DNA of 64,000 nt from Asterochloris sp. CNOR1 (Eukaryota > Chlorophyta > Trebouxiophyceae > Trebouxiales > Trebouxiaceae): assembly GCA_963969365.1 (NCBI GenBank), contig OZ017746.1:1922001-1986000 (forward strand). Reading direction: 5' to 3'. The notes beneath the pieces are model-generated. The model was not told where the DNA came from. It was given only the letters and a program-made list of their open reading frames with translations, and made no database searches. Shown piece after piece: positions 24,201 through 35,464 of the stretch (position 1 is the first letter of the stretch; the number at the start of each line of letters is the position of its first letter). The position numbers and the translations under genes are program-made.

Positions 24201-27200
24201 ACCACTGTGCGAGCAGACAGCGCGATGGTGAGCTGCTTGCGCTGTGGTGCTGTCATTGGGGGGTACCCGGGGGTCACAGGCAGCATGGGCCCCACAGAGG
24301 TGCAGTAGGCAAAGTGCTCCAGGGTGTGCAGCTGCGCACAGTCCAGCTGCAGGCTGACGTCTGCGACTGTGACAGCAACCGTGGCATCCCTGCCCGCGCT
24401 GAGCTTGGCCGAGGTGACAAACACGAAGTCTGGTCCCTGCTGCCGCCAGATGCGGCTGCTGGTGCTCTGAGATGCATCAGCCGCCACTTCCGGACTGTCT
24501 AGGGCGCTGTGCAGATGGCCTACTCTTATGTCTAGAGCTGGCAGCAGCACCTGCACCGGCATGTTCCAACAATATCAGACACGGCATACTGCAGGGGCTC
24601 AGCAAGGCACACTTAAGTCTGCTGCACCAGCATGGCTCTCTCTTTACTGCTTGGCTCTCTCTGCTTTGGACAGACATGCAGCTGACCTGCCATGGCATCC
24701 CACAGGCCAGGGGCCGCTGGAGCTTGAGGGCCACTGCAGGCTGTACGTGGTTGCTGCCCCTGCCGGTGCCAATGTGCACGGTGCAGCTATTGCTGCTAAG
24801 CGCCCAGGAGGCCGAGTCCAGCCGTTTCTGGGGCAGGCCCCACAGCTGCGGATCTGTGCTGGCTGCCAGCCCTCCGCCAAGTTGGGCTGCCACCAGGCAC
24901 TGCTCCATGGTCACTACGATGTAAGACAGCCAAGGTGTCTTCCCCAGGTCCCACTGCTGCTCGGGAGCCAGCGCCCTGTCTGGCAGAGGGCAGCGAAAGC
25001 TGCGACTGGCCTCAGCCTGGGCTGCCCCAGTAGCCGCAAGCATGGCAGCCACCTGCTGTCCAGAGAAATGCAAGTCGATTGGGCTGATGGCTGCACAGAG
25101 CAGGGCCCCTTCCGGTTCCTTCGCGAAGCTGCTGGCCTGGTCTGTCAGTTGCAGCAGGGTCTGGACCTGCAGGGTGCTGCTGGCACCCTGCACCTGCCAG
25201 GCAGCATGGGGCGTGGCCGCATTCCCTGTTTCATGCTGATCAGGAGCAGCCCGGCCCCAGCTCTCTGCGGTGGCAACCTGAAGCTCCACAGCTGCTCGCA
25301 GCCCGTACCTGGCAGCTCCCCCATGTGGGATTTTAAGGAGGCTTGCTGTCAGGCTGTCAGGGTGTGAGGCTGGCTTCACGGGCCCAAGGAAGCAGCTCAT
25401 CCTGCAGCCTTGCATTAACACCACACCAGCACTGGCATCATGCGCTGTAAGAGCGGCTAGCTCAAAGCTTGCAGCTGAGAGGGTGAGTGTGTCTCTTGAA
25501 GCTCGCTCCAGCCACTGTGCTGGTGGCCTGCTGCCTTGCTGATGAAGTTGAGCTGCAGCTGGGCCGTCCTGCCCAACTTCAGCTGCAGCCTGTGAAGCTG
25601 GCCCTGGATCTGCGGCAAGCGCAGCAGCTTTGGGAGCAGCCCACATGCCCAGCATGTCTGTGGCAAAGCCGGGAATGTATGCGCATGTGATGTGAGCTAG
25701 ACCGACCACCACATGCTGTGCGCAGGAAGCCTTGCTGGGCTGCCGTAGCTCTGCTGCTGCTGTGATGACAGCAGCAGACTCCCCGTTAGTGATGTGCCAT
25801 TGCAGCTGCAGCCCGAGAGGCTCCTCATCCGCGTTTTTCAGACCTGGGCTGTCAGACTGCGTGCTTGGCAGCAGGCTGATGACTGTCAGGGCTGGGCCAG
25901 CAAATTCGCTGTAGCCAGGCTCTGACAACCTGTGCTGGAGGACCGCGCTGTCCGCCGATGTCTGGCTTGACGCCCTGCTGAGACCTGACTGAGCCCTACC
26001 CAGCTCGCTGCCTTCTGCAGCAGGCGGGCCTGCGCCGTCACTGGGACTGGCCCAGGCCACCGGCCTCAGCAGGTGTAAGCTCTGTAGCTCCAGCTGAACC
26101 GACTGCAGAGCCTCAGCCACTATAGAGGCTTCTGCCACAATGCCACACCACTCCAGCACCACACAGGGCAGCCCATTCTGCTGCCGACGTGGCGGCACAG
26201 AGGAAGGTCTATCAGCGGGGCTACTGCCCAGTTGAGGTGTGCGAGGAGCGTCCATCTGTGAGAATGCCTCCTCCAAATCACCCCTGTAGGATCCGGCAGT
26301 CGCTATTGCGCTGCCAGACTGGCGGCCAGCAGCAGTCTGGGTGCTGTGTGGTTGCGTCTGGGGCACCCTGGAGGACGGCAGGCTGCGTAAATGCTCCTGG
26401 ACTTGAGGGCCTGCTGTGTCCTGTGGCAGTGGAGCCAGTGTGGCCTCCATGCTGCGCCTGGACTGCCTGAGGCCATCCCGCTCACATAGGGGCAAACACT
26501 CAACCAAGCCGCCTGCAGCAACACAAGGAAGTGTGCACTCAATTGCTCTGCAGCTCCCCATGCACTTCAGAACAGCACATGTGCTCTGCACGCTACTAAT
26601 GAGCTTGATTCCTCAGAGCAAGATGTCCATGAAGTAGCCCTGAATGCGGGCTAACCCTGGAGCACGAGCCTCAGGCTCCAGCTGGGCTGCGGGGCGTTTG
26701 CTAGGGCAGAGTCCACCACGCCATCTGCCTGTGCCTCCAAAGCTGCCGCCTCATCTGTGACAAAGCCCCAGGCCTTGCTCAGCAGGCCTCCAATGCTGCG
26801 GGCGTCTGGTGGCACAGGTGCCGCTTCAGGCTGTACAGAGTCTGCAAGGCACCCATCATCTTGTGATGCAGGATGTCAGGTCATCTGAATGTGTTGTGGG
26901 CAAGCCGTTCATTGTCTCATTTTGGCTCTGAGGCAGGCTCTAACATGTACCACAAGTACAAAAAGACAAAGTTGTCTTCCCAAGGTGAATGAGCATCAGC
27001 ATGCTGCTGACATGATGCTGGCGCCGGTGTTTCAGCTCTGCCTGTGCTGCAAATGCAAAAGTAGGTGGCAGCGGAGGTCGCACTGCATTGTAGTCTCAAG
27101 AGCTAGCTCTGTCAATGCTTGGCATGCAGACATGGATGGCACCGCCAGTGATGCAAAATAGAAGGACATGGGTGTCTGCAGCCACAGCTTCAGGTTGTGA

Positions 27201-29158
27201 TTGCCACTGTACACCAACCTGGGGCAGGCCCGGGCTCTGGACCTGGTCTGGGAGGCTCCACAGCACCAGCAGGCGCCTGCTCGCTGCCACTTATGCCAGC
27301 TGCATGGACAGGAGTAGCTGCTCAGCAGGTGCAGTCTCTGCAGAAGTGCAGCCATGTCTGAGTCCGAAGCAGCTGCTGGCATCGTGATGACAGGTGCTGA
27401 TGACGGCTGCTGGCCTCTGTCCTGCATGCAGAATGTGAGATCCTGCATGTAAAAACTCGTTTCTTAGATTTTCCAGTTGCAGCACCGCTCGCTGCCGCAC
27501 AGCTACACCTCATTGGAGGCCATCACACAGCGCACCTCCTGAGCGCAAGAATCCTGGCACCGCCGCTGCAAAGCTTCCTAGCCACTGCACCTGCTGCGCA
27601 GTGACAGCCGCCCTCACTGGCTTCACCAGCACATCGATGAAGGCCTCGGCATGCGACACTGCCGCCACATTGCTCAGCAGCGCCATCACAGGCGCCAGCG
27701 CCGCGATCTGGACCAAGGGCAGCTGCAGGAGGGGCTGCTGGCCAGCCTGGGCCAGGGCTTGCACCCGCCAGCGCTCAGTCAGCGTCACAGACAGGCTGGA
27801 CACTTCCACGACCTTCTTGAGCCACTCCTCAGGGGCCTGCACAGGGGTCACAGAAACCTGAGAAACACCATATGAGGGAAACAAGGTGTTGCTCACAGCC
27901 ACTCAGGGTGCCTTGCGAAGGATTTCAAAGTGTGTTGCAGGCTGAGAGCTGTATCATGACGTCATGCATCCCTTGCTTGGACCAAGGCTGTGTCTTGAGC
28001 GGCAGAATTTGTGTAAACCTCCGCCCTGACAGCATCTGGGTTACATGCAGCATTAGCAGGATGCATAAGCTGCTGTGGGGCCTGTCCGCTGGCAGGAGCT
28101 CTGATTAGCAGCAGAGTCTTTTCAGGATTCAGGCAGCATAGCAAGGCAGGCAGCACCTCAAGCTCCTCTTGCCAGCCGTCCTCCGATGTGCAAGCCATAA
28201 TGGACTTGCACGTCAAGGTGGCCATTGTGCCTCCCGCCGCCAGCTTGACGATCAAATTGTTGATGGTCACAGTGACGTTGAAAAGCGTGTGCATCAGCAT
28301 GGAGGTCAGCGACCCCATCCAGCTGGTGCCTGCTGCAGCAGGGCCACCTGCAGTCAACCAGCCTCACATCGGCCAAGTGCAAGCGCAGGTGCAGCACCGC
28401 AGAGGTCACCTCCATGCTCAAAGAATCAACAAGCTCAACAAGGCACCCCAGCAGTGCCTGCAGCTGCACCAGATGGAATCCAATTGCCCTGCAGGCTTTC
28501 CTAAGCAGCATGGCAGCACAGGCCCCAGCAGACTAGCAGGTGCGCCTTCACACCACCGATGGGGTGCTGGTAGCATGGCACCTTCTAATTTTGGCGCGGC
28601 TGGCCGAGGTGCTTCATGATCTGCATGCACTGGCTGCTCTGCTAGCAGAAGCTCCACTGTTTCCAGCTGCACCTGCATTTCAGGCATTGCCAGTCAGGCA
28701 CAGAAGTGAGCCTGCCAGCCTTTGACGTCAAAGAGGGCAGCCAAAAACTTCAGGCCCGCCATGCTGTCCTGAGTGAGCTCCTGAGTCCAAGGCAGGTCAG
28801 AATATTGGCGGCCATGTATACAATCATCTGGCGCCAGCAACACAGCACTGGAAGGCCCCTGGCAGGCCTGAAATTCAATCGCAAGGGGCAACTTCACACG
28901 TGCCAAGGCAAGCGCCACCTGAATCGGCTGTGTGGCCAGGCTGGTCCAAGGGATGACGATGCGCAGCTGTCGCGCAAAGGCGCGCTCCACCCTGACAGGC
29001 AGCTTGTGCAGCAGCTCATCAAGATCCAGCTCCAGGTTTTGTAGCACTACTGAGCCCCGTGACAGCGACACCCTCAGGTTGCTGCTAGCCTGCCCGTCTG
29101 CTGACTTGATGAAGCGTCGCAGCAGGCGGGACACCACTGGCGTCAGCAGGAGCTCCAT
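12264..29158 (-). CDS. VPS13B: VPS13B-like (Cohen syndrome protein-like) giant bridge-type lipid transfer protein
   Basis: VPS13 proteins are long hydrophobic-groove bridges that move lipids between membranes at contact sites; the B type acts at the Golgi. The start at 29158 gives a chorein N-terminus, MELLLTPVVSRLLRRFIKSA, then VVLQNLELDLDELLHKLPV and LRIVIPWTSLATQPIQVAL. It is nearer to VPS13B (SYVTPIL, ELRIHVPWTKL) than to VPS13A/C/D. VTVTINNLIVKLAAGG follows (about 28.3 kb). Many exons of beta-rich repeat sequence lie between 27.9 and 21 kb, including a long uninterrupted one (about 26.59-24.48 kb). The SHR-binding-type region spans about 21-16.8 kb, including VRFRSSATGEWSAPLALRPG. The C-terminal module (14.3-13.0 kb) has VAAGLQGLYGGFAAGLVGIV and GIGQGLLGAVGLPLSGALDL. 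The last exons (12.8-12.26 kb) fit the VPS13B tail (VLALLPGSLVVFQNGGLDVL) but their phases are uncertain. Exon boundaries inside were not all resolved. Confidence 0.87.
16905..17100. repeat. 98-bp tandem duplication across a splice acceptor in the VPS13B-like gene
   Basis: Two near-identical 98-base units, 16905-17002 and 17003-17100, each start AGGAAAGCCTCC and carry CGTCACCTGCACCATAT and GCCGCTTGTGAG. On the minus strand each holds a GGTGCAG|GTGACGAC junction. The downstream (left) unit is the working acceptor, leading to DDSEGEEAFLEQATGQAA. The upstream unit has a frameshift and lies inside the intron. Confidence 0.9.
18762..18855. repeat. Two short intronic tandem repeats (20 bp x2 and 18 bp x2)
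   Basis: TCACACTCATGTGGCCATGC occurs at 18762-18781 and again directly at 18782-18801. GGCTGGCGTCAGTCTGGA occurs at 18820-18837 and 18838-18855. Both lie in a VPS13B intron, between a donor near 18902 (CAG|GTGAGC read on minus) and an acceptor near 18741. Confidence 0.9.
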
Positions 29159-29529
29159 GAGCAGGCTTCACCTGAAACGCATACTTGCACATGTCACCCC
29201 TAGCAGCCTGGCACAAGCAATTGTTTGCTGATCAGTTGGGGGCAGATGGCCTTCAGCAATCACCTTGCTTTGCCAGATCTCGTGGGGATCAAGATCAGGT
29301 AGACCTGATTGAGGTCAAGTTGGCACAGCCAAGCGTGCTCTGGACACTTTGTACAGCAGGACTGAAGCTTTCCGGGAAAGCTATGTCAAGGGGAGCCAGG
29401 CACTCATCAGAAGGAAAGTATAAGGCCTCTGAGATGGCTCTGCTTCACAAATGTGAATCAGGAGTCAGGACCACTGCCCATGGCCACGAGCGATCTGGAG
29501 AGAATGCTTTTCAGAAGGTGGAACTTATT
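29159..29529. other. Intergenic region between KDSR (3' end) and VPS13B (5' end)
   Basis: About 370 bases between two minus-strand genes in tandem. It should hold the KDSR 3' UTR and the VPS13B promoter. A plus-strand open frame (29185-29853) crosses it but runs antisense to the KDSR last exons and shows no motif. Confidence 0.4.
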
Positions 29530-31193
29530 TTACTGTTCTTGCTTGCGCACTTTGATGACAATGCGGTCGCAGATGAGTCTTACCACACACAGTATAAGTA
29601 CAACTATGGGCTGAATGAGGCAGGAGACAATGACAGGGAGGTAGCGAGGGGACAGGCTGGCCATGTTGTCCATCAGCAAGTTTTGGACAACGTCTGGCGA
29701 GGGCAGGTGGTACAGCTTGCGCTCAATGCCGCGCATGAGGGACTTTGCCACCTGCAGGCAAGAGTGAACTGCCAACCAGCAGCCTCCAGGGTGATGCAGC
29801 AGACAGGGGACTCGCCTGCTCTGGCTTGTAGACGCTGCCAACAGCCTTGCTGATCTCTTTGCACTCCTTTGACTGCAGCAATCATTGCCAGACATCACCA
29901 GCTGCTTCAAACAGGTAAGAATGACACATGGAAGACACCACACACCTTGGTCTTGTTTTCCTCCTCATAGCCTGGGGTGGCAGTATCTGGCGGGTAGCCA
30001 ATGCTGAAGGTGATGCCGGTGCCTTGATACTGCAGGGCACTTGTGTGGCTTGACACAGGGCTGACGCAGCCGTACAACAGCTGCTGCAGATCCATGAAGC
30101 AGAGCCCCATCAGCATCACAGCTGCAGCGCAATTCCATTGTGGGCTGGGCTGTGGCATGCTGGCCCACCTCATTCCGCAAGCAGTCTCCCAGGCCTCGCA
30201 CTGCCCACTTGGTGGGTGCGTATGATGAGAATCCAGCAAAAGCTGCAGGTCAACTGAGGTGTCAGCTCAAAATAGGTCTTCAGTGTCTGTGGACCACACG
30301 AGGCACTACTTGGGAGCCTTAAGGGCCCAGCCTGAAGAGGCTAAGACATCATGCATACTTGAGAACAGACACATGCAAAGATACTCACAGCAGATCGCCG
30401 CTGCAGAGGCGATCATGACAACCTGGCCTCTCCTGCGCTTGGCCATGCCTGGCAACACAGCTTTGAGGGTATGCACAGTGCCCATATAGTTTAGATCCAC
30501 CAGCCTCCTGAAGGTGGCCAGGTCTGTGTCGTCAAACCTAGCTGCAGGCATGCAATCATACTGTTCACCGGGTGCAGAAGCAGGCAAACTGGCTGCAGGC
30601 TTATAGGCTTGGTTTCCAGGGCTGCCAGGTGGCTTCAAAAGCAGTCGGTCAGCGAAATAATCAGCTGATAGCCTGCCTGGGACAGATGCTCCAGCATTGC
30701 AGATCAGCACGTCCACAGGCCCAAAAGCAGTCTCTGCATGCTGGATTGTGTTGGCCAGCTGCAGGCACAGATACGCAGACTTTCAGACCAAGCAGAGCCC
30801 GGAAACAGGGCTTCGTGGGGAGTGCTCTCCCACCTCCTGCGGCTGCGTCGTGTCTGCTGCCTTGATCAGCACTTGCCCCTGGTGGCTGGACTGCCTGCCA
30901 ATGATGGCCTCAAGCTCTGCCTGAGCTGCCTGCAGCTTGGATGTTGTTCTGGCAATCAGTGTCACTGCTGCTCCTCGGCTCACAAACTCCTTGGCAAGGC
31001 ATAGACCAATGCCAGTGGACCCTCCTGTTATGACCACATGCTTTCCTGCACATTGAAAGGGGTGTGGGTATGCCAGATCTGCGCAGGCAGGTCCATGCCC
31101 TGTCTGCCCACCTGGGTACCTGACTTTGCTCGCAAAGAGTCCCATGAGACTGGCGGCGACCAGGACAGTAGCCCCAGCCAGCAGTAGAGGCAT
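29530..31193 (-). CDS. KDSR/TSC10: 3-ketodihydrosphingosine (3-dehydrosphinganine) reductase
   Basis: ER-membrane short-chain dehydrogenase that reduces 3-ketodihydrosphingosine to dihydrosphingosine with NADPH, the second step of sphingolipid synthesis. The start at 31193 gives a hydrophobic N-terminal anchor (MPLLLAGATVLVAASLMGLF). A donor (CCAG|GTGGGC) joins to GKHVVITGGSTGIGLCLAKE, the TGGxxGIG cofactor motif. Then come SRGAAVTLIARTTSKLQAAQ, MDVLICNAGAS, FRRLVDLNYMGTVHTLKAVL, QVVMIASAAA (catalytic Ser) and FAGFSSYAPTKWAVRGLGDC (YxxxK). FSIGYPPDTATPGYEEENKT is the family-specific PPDTDTPG motif. The last exon ends with two hydrophobic stretches (YLPVIVSCLIQPIVVLILCV) and the basic tail IKVRKQEQ, with the stop at 29530. 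All family elements are present. It lies directly downstream of, but separate from, an uncharacterised plus-strand gene. Confidence 0.93.
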
Positions 31194-32723
31194 GAAGCTC
31201 TCGCAAGAAAGGAAGAAAGCAAAGCAGCAGAGCTGGCAACAAGTTGCTGCCCGCGCCTGGTTGCCTGTTCGATAGTACCTGAGCAGCCTCCAGTCAGGGA
31301 TCAATTGGGCTGCAGGAAGAGCTCTCCCGCCGTAGAGGAAATGGCTTCGGCAAGCGCTGACAGGCCGCCCCCACGATGGTGCGGCCTATCTGCAGTGCCT
31401 GCACTCACCGAGACGGGAAAGTTCTGACTGCTGCTGCCAGCTGCCATGTCGGAAAAGAGGTGTCTCCAGCTTTGTTACAGCGTCGCATCAAGCAGCGACC
31501 CAGCACCCCACTGCATGTCCTTGGCATCGAGTGCGACTTTCTCGTGCACCTCTGGCAATGGCCTACAAGCCCAGGCCTTCACGTGTCCATGAAGGCCGGC
31601 AGGTGTGCAACATATACCCAGCTGCTCCAATGCTGCAGGAAGCGCAAGAGTGCTCTGAGCAAGGCAGCGTCTGATGTGAGTCCCCAGAAGGTTTTGGTGG
31701 CAGCCCACAGCGGGCCCATCAAGCCGCAGCTGCCCCCTCAGCATCTGTTGCATGCTCCTACAGACCCAGGTCAGGCCCCAAACAACCCTGCTCCCAGCCC
31801 CTCCGCCTCCCCCAAGTTTCGCTTGCACCCTCTGTGAGGCTTGAGCCTGCTATATGGCAGCCCACTTGCTTGGCTGTACAAAACCACTTTGCATCTAACA
31901 GCTTGGCTTGGGACAATGGCTGTGCTTGATGTCAGCTCACGTTATGCCGGGATGCCTGCCTCTGAGACGGGTTGTTTGTTACCATTGAGGCTGCTGTCCT
32001 TGATGCAGGATTCACCAGACGTGGGCTGGCAGATGTGAAGCTTGGGTCTCAGACAAAGCTGGCTTCCACCCCAGAGGAGGCAGGCAGCCCTGCCATCAAA
32101 GCCCACATGGGAGGCTGCGAGATGCAGCAGCGACACACGTCAGGGCAGCCTGGCAGCTCAGGCAGCGGTTGGCCCGCACCAGATGCCCTGGCCCGCACCT
32201 TCTCAGGCCACAGGCGAACAAGCACCTGGACGCCTGGCACTGCAACAACAGGTGGGACACATGCACCAGGCGCCCAGATGGGTCCAGGCCGCCATGTATG
32301 GAGCAAACATGCTGCAGTGTCACCCGACGCAGCTCCGGCACTGCAGTGTGAATTGAGACACAACCACCACCGCAAGAAGTGGCACTCCATGCCTACCTCA
32401 TTAGTGTGTGTCACGCTAGCCCCCTAAGCAGCCCGTGGTCTGCACATGTTGCCTCCACATGCGACCTTGAATAATTTGGGGCACAGGCGCAGGTGCCTCT
32501 GCAGCCTGTGGCCATGTCAGCAACATGTGGGCATCCCTTCACGCAAGCCTGCCCAGTCAGCGTTGCCCAGCTCTGAGTTGTCGTCACGCGTGGCATGTAT
32601 TGGATTGGGACACAGGCGCTGCCTCTGCAACATGGTGTGAAATTTGAACTATGTCAAATTGCAGGTCCGCCCGGGCAACATCGCCGCTCCAGCTCTGGAG
32701 ACCGGATTGATCCAGGTGCCATC
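31194..32723. other. KDSR promoter and a stretch with weak coding signals
   Basis: About 1.5 kb between KDSR (minus) and the Pro/Ala-rich gene (plus). A plus-strand frame from an ATG at 31376 stays open to 31837 (starts MVRPICSACTHRDG, ends in a Pro/Ser tail SPSASPKFRLHPL). Another plus frame from 32042 to 32356 contains GEQAPGRLALQQQ. Neither shows a recognisable domain, and I cannot decide whether they are 5' exons of the next gene, a separate small gene, or noise. Confidence 0.3.
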
Positions 32724-34742
32724 ATGTCAGCATCAGCTGCTCTGCGGCGCACCAGCCGTTCCAGCGGCAGCGGCCAGCTGACGCCCAGCAGGCCCCCGCC
32801 CCCTCCCCCATCGGTGGCGCAGGCTGCAGCAGCAGCAGGTGGCGTGGTGCCCCAGGCACAGGTGAGCCAACACTGCGCGCATCCTGCAGGCCATGCGCAC
32901 ATGCGAGCCGCCATCTTTATCCCCAGGCGTGCCTGCATGCAAGGCACAGGCTGCAGCTGCGGCAGGTGGCATGGTGCCTGTGCCTCGTAACCTGCTGAGA
33001 AGCTTGAAGGTGCAGACAGCGTCTGGAGGATCGCAGCAGCTGGGGACACTGATCTTGCCCACATTCACAATGCAGATGGAGTACTGCATCCGGTGCTTTG
33101 TTAGGTGGGCAGTCTTTTCGGCGCTCGTCAGCTGGGCGCGCTTTCAGCAAGCACTGCCTGCACTGTGCATTGCCTGCATTGTACCTCTGTCATCTGCAGG
33201 TGCGGGTGACAAAGAATGTTGGTGGGGATGTCAGTCTGATCAGCTGGGAAGACCCCGTGCTGCCTGCCAAGGAGGTGTACAGCGCAGTGCTGACTGCTGA
33301 TGGGAAGCATGCCCTGGTCAAGACACCTTCAGGTGAGGGCAGCAAGACTGACATCTTGGCAACTTTTGTATTTTGCCCTGCTGACAGGCAGGCTGAGCCA
33401 ATGTCATGTGAGCAGCAGCAGGGACCCATGCAGAGGCATTGCTGCCACCCCAAAGCAGTGGGCATGACAGCTTGCGGGGCCGGCACATGTTGGGGCAGCT
33501 GGAACAGCCATGGCGACCTTGTGTCATGACTCCTGGGAATGCGTTGGAGCTGCTGGCTGCCACTTTGTGGGGCAGAGCAGGTGGTCATGCTGCTGGCTGC
33601 TGGTTCTCTCGTCTAGCAGCATTCACAAACTCGACCCAGCTGGCTGCAGATGTGGTGGGCCAGAGCAAGACGATGAGGCTGCTGGCTGCCTTTGCTGTAC
33701 CCTCAGCAGCGAAGCCCTGGTGCACGCTGGCTTCAGACCTGGTGGGGCACAGCAATACAGAAGTGGTGCTGGCTGGCTCATTGGACCCTCTCAACCCACC
33801 TGGCTGCAGACGTGGTGGGCCAGAGCAAGACGGAGGTGCTGCTGGTCAGCGAGACTGCAAGCCCCAGCCTGGCCGACATCATTCTGGGCCCTCTGAAGCA
33901 GCGAGAGGCGCAGGGCAGCCCCCAGCAGGCTGTGGGCTTGCAGGCAGGGGCCACTGACAGCCCAGTGGGGACGCTGTCAAATGCCAGCAGCTGGGGCACC
34001 CCCACGCAGGCATCCCCGTTGGGTGTACAAGGGCAGAGGCAGCTGCAGGCGCCAGTGGCTGGGAGCTCACCAGGCAAGCTGGTTGCATGGTGTCCCCCTG
34101 CTGGGCATGGTAGTGGGCTCACCAGCTGCACTGGGTACTGGCTGGGGGCCGCCCAGGCAAGGAGTGCACTCCCGCATTTCTGCATGAATTGCCCTGCACT
34201 GTCTCCCTCCAAGGTGTATGCACTTCCACCAGGGAAGCATGAGCAGGCCTTGCATGCAGGGCTTGATGTGTCAACTTTGCTCTGGGGCCAGTCATCAGCT
34301 TCTTGTATGCAACCGAGATTGATGTGAGCACTGTGTGCTGCTTCAAGTGGCTGAAGCTGGTGCATGCTGCTGTTGAGGGACATCTGCCCACCCAGCACAT
34401 TTGATGTCGTGCAGCTTTGGGGCTGCCGTGCTGGCTTTAGCCCAGAGTTTTCGCAACTTGTCAGATCGCCTAGCTTCACCCTTGGCTGAGGTAGATTTGC
34501 CGGGCAGTCATATGTGCAGCAGACTTGAAAGTGCTCAGGCTTCACCTGCCCACTGTGCAGGAATTCAGCTGGGTCCCCATGAGCCAGCGCATGCCCCGCC
34601 AGCCATGGGCTTCAGTGCTGGATCCCTCCTGGGATGCAGGTACAGCACAGGGGCCAGCAGTGATCGCGGGTGGGCAGCAGGCATAGGAGCGACACCTGGG
34701 CAGGTGCGCAGCCTCCGCGATAAAGTTTGCCTGGCTGCCTAA
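32724..34742 (+). CDS. Unrecognised Pro/Ala-rich protein with exon duplications
   Basis: I do not recognise this gene. A first exon (possibly opening at a TGCAG acceptor at 32664, with an ATG at 32724) reads MSASAALRRTSRSSGSGQLT, a run of prolines, and VAQAAAAAGGVVPQAQ. It joins in phase to 33201-33331, VRVTKNVGGDVSLISWEDPV and YSAVLTADGKHALVKTPS. That joins in phase to an exon starting at 33810, DVVGQSKTEVLLVSETASPS and LADIILGPLKQREAQG, with a Gly/Ser/Pro-rich tail. A GC donor (CCAG|GCAAGC near 34074) and an acceptor near 34560 lead to IQLGPHEPAHAPPAMGFSAG and a stop at 34742. The strand, phase joins and codon pattern support a real gene. The regular strand-like central part suggests a small folded domain, but no family came to mind. 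Decayed copies of two exons lie in its introns (see repeats). Confidence 0.5.
32820..32990. repeat. Exon-segment duplication, period about 127 bp
   Basis: CAGGCTGCAGCAGCAGCAGG (from 32820) followed by TGGCGTGGTGCC recurs as CAGGCTGCAGCTGCGGCAGG (from 32947) followed by TGGCATGGTGCC. The first is coding (AQAAAAAGGVVP); the second lies in the following intron or an optional exon (AQAAAAAGGMVP). Confidence 0.75.
33640..33860. repeat. Three copies of an acceptor plus exon start
   Basis: CTGGCTGCAG|ATGTGGTGGG at 33640, a mutated copy CTGGCTTCAGACCTGGTGGG at 33727, and CTGGCTGCAG|ACGTGGTGGG at 33800. They encode DVVGQSKTMRLL, DLVGHSNTEVVL and DVVGQSKTEVLL. The third continues as a long open exon; the other two appear to be intronic relics or alternative exons. 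Confidence 0.8.
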
Positions 34743-35464
34743 CAAGCAAGGGCTGCTTCTGCTCGAGGAGGCATGTTGAGTCCTGCACGCTGCACCGCAC
34801 AGGCAGCAGGCTCTTGTAGGCCAGGGCGGTCTTCCAGCTGGGCCCGCTGCAGGGGCATCGTTGGACTGTGGTTGAGTCGCCATGACAGCCAGCAGTTCAG
34901 CAACACATTCCTGGTGTGCATGATGAGCAAGCCAGCAAGCCACATTGCATGATGCAAGTACGCTCTGGCTGGTGCTGATGAAGAGATGCAGCTTGGCATG
35001 GCTGCTTGCTGATCCGCAAGTATATGTACTTGTTGGCACTGATCTCTATGCTTGCTGTGCAGCAAAGGGCAGACTCAGGGCCGCTGCCCAGCGCTGACAA
35101 CCCACAGCAGCTGCCTCAGAGGCTGCCTGCCTTCACGCAGCAGCAGCAGCAGCGCATGTCAGAGTCTGGGCGCAGCCCAACATTGGTTGCAGATTCTGTC
35201 AATCCATTTGGGGAACGTGCTGTGTTTACATAGTAGCTTCCATTACACCCACCCTCCTTCCAAAATTGAGTGACCCACCTCAGTGCGCAGTCGCATGCTT
35301 GACACCTATGCTCCTGTTTCAGAGGAACGTTTGCTCCATTACCTCCATGCTTGCGAAGCCAATTTTGACGTGTGCACAGTTCTGGTCTGAACATGCTGTG
35401 TCTCAAGTTGTGACATAGCCAAATCTAGGTTTGCGGCGACGGGAGTTCAGGCTCCTGTTCAGCC
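34743..35464. other. Stretch with one possible short exon or small gene
   Basis: A plus-strand frame at 35006-35233 reads MLIRKYMYLLALISMLAVQQ, a hydrophobic start, then a Pro/Gln tail with NPQQLPQRLPAF and SVNPFGERAVFT and a stop. A TGCAG-type acceptor lies just before it. It could be a last exon of the Pro/Ala-rich gene, giving a membrane anchor, or a small secreted protein. Nothing else is supported here. Confidence 0.3.

Noticed and set aside
29185-29853. 222-residue open frame on plus
   Set aside because: It runs antisense to the last exons of KDSR, whose membrane tail and PPDT motif are clearly coding on minus.
32049-32414. Minus-strand Leu/Cys-rich frame resembling an LRR or F-box end
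   Set aside because: The repeat spacing is not regular enough and no splice partner was found; left as unresolved intergenic sequence.
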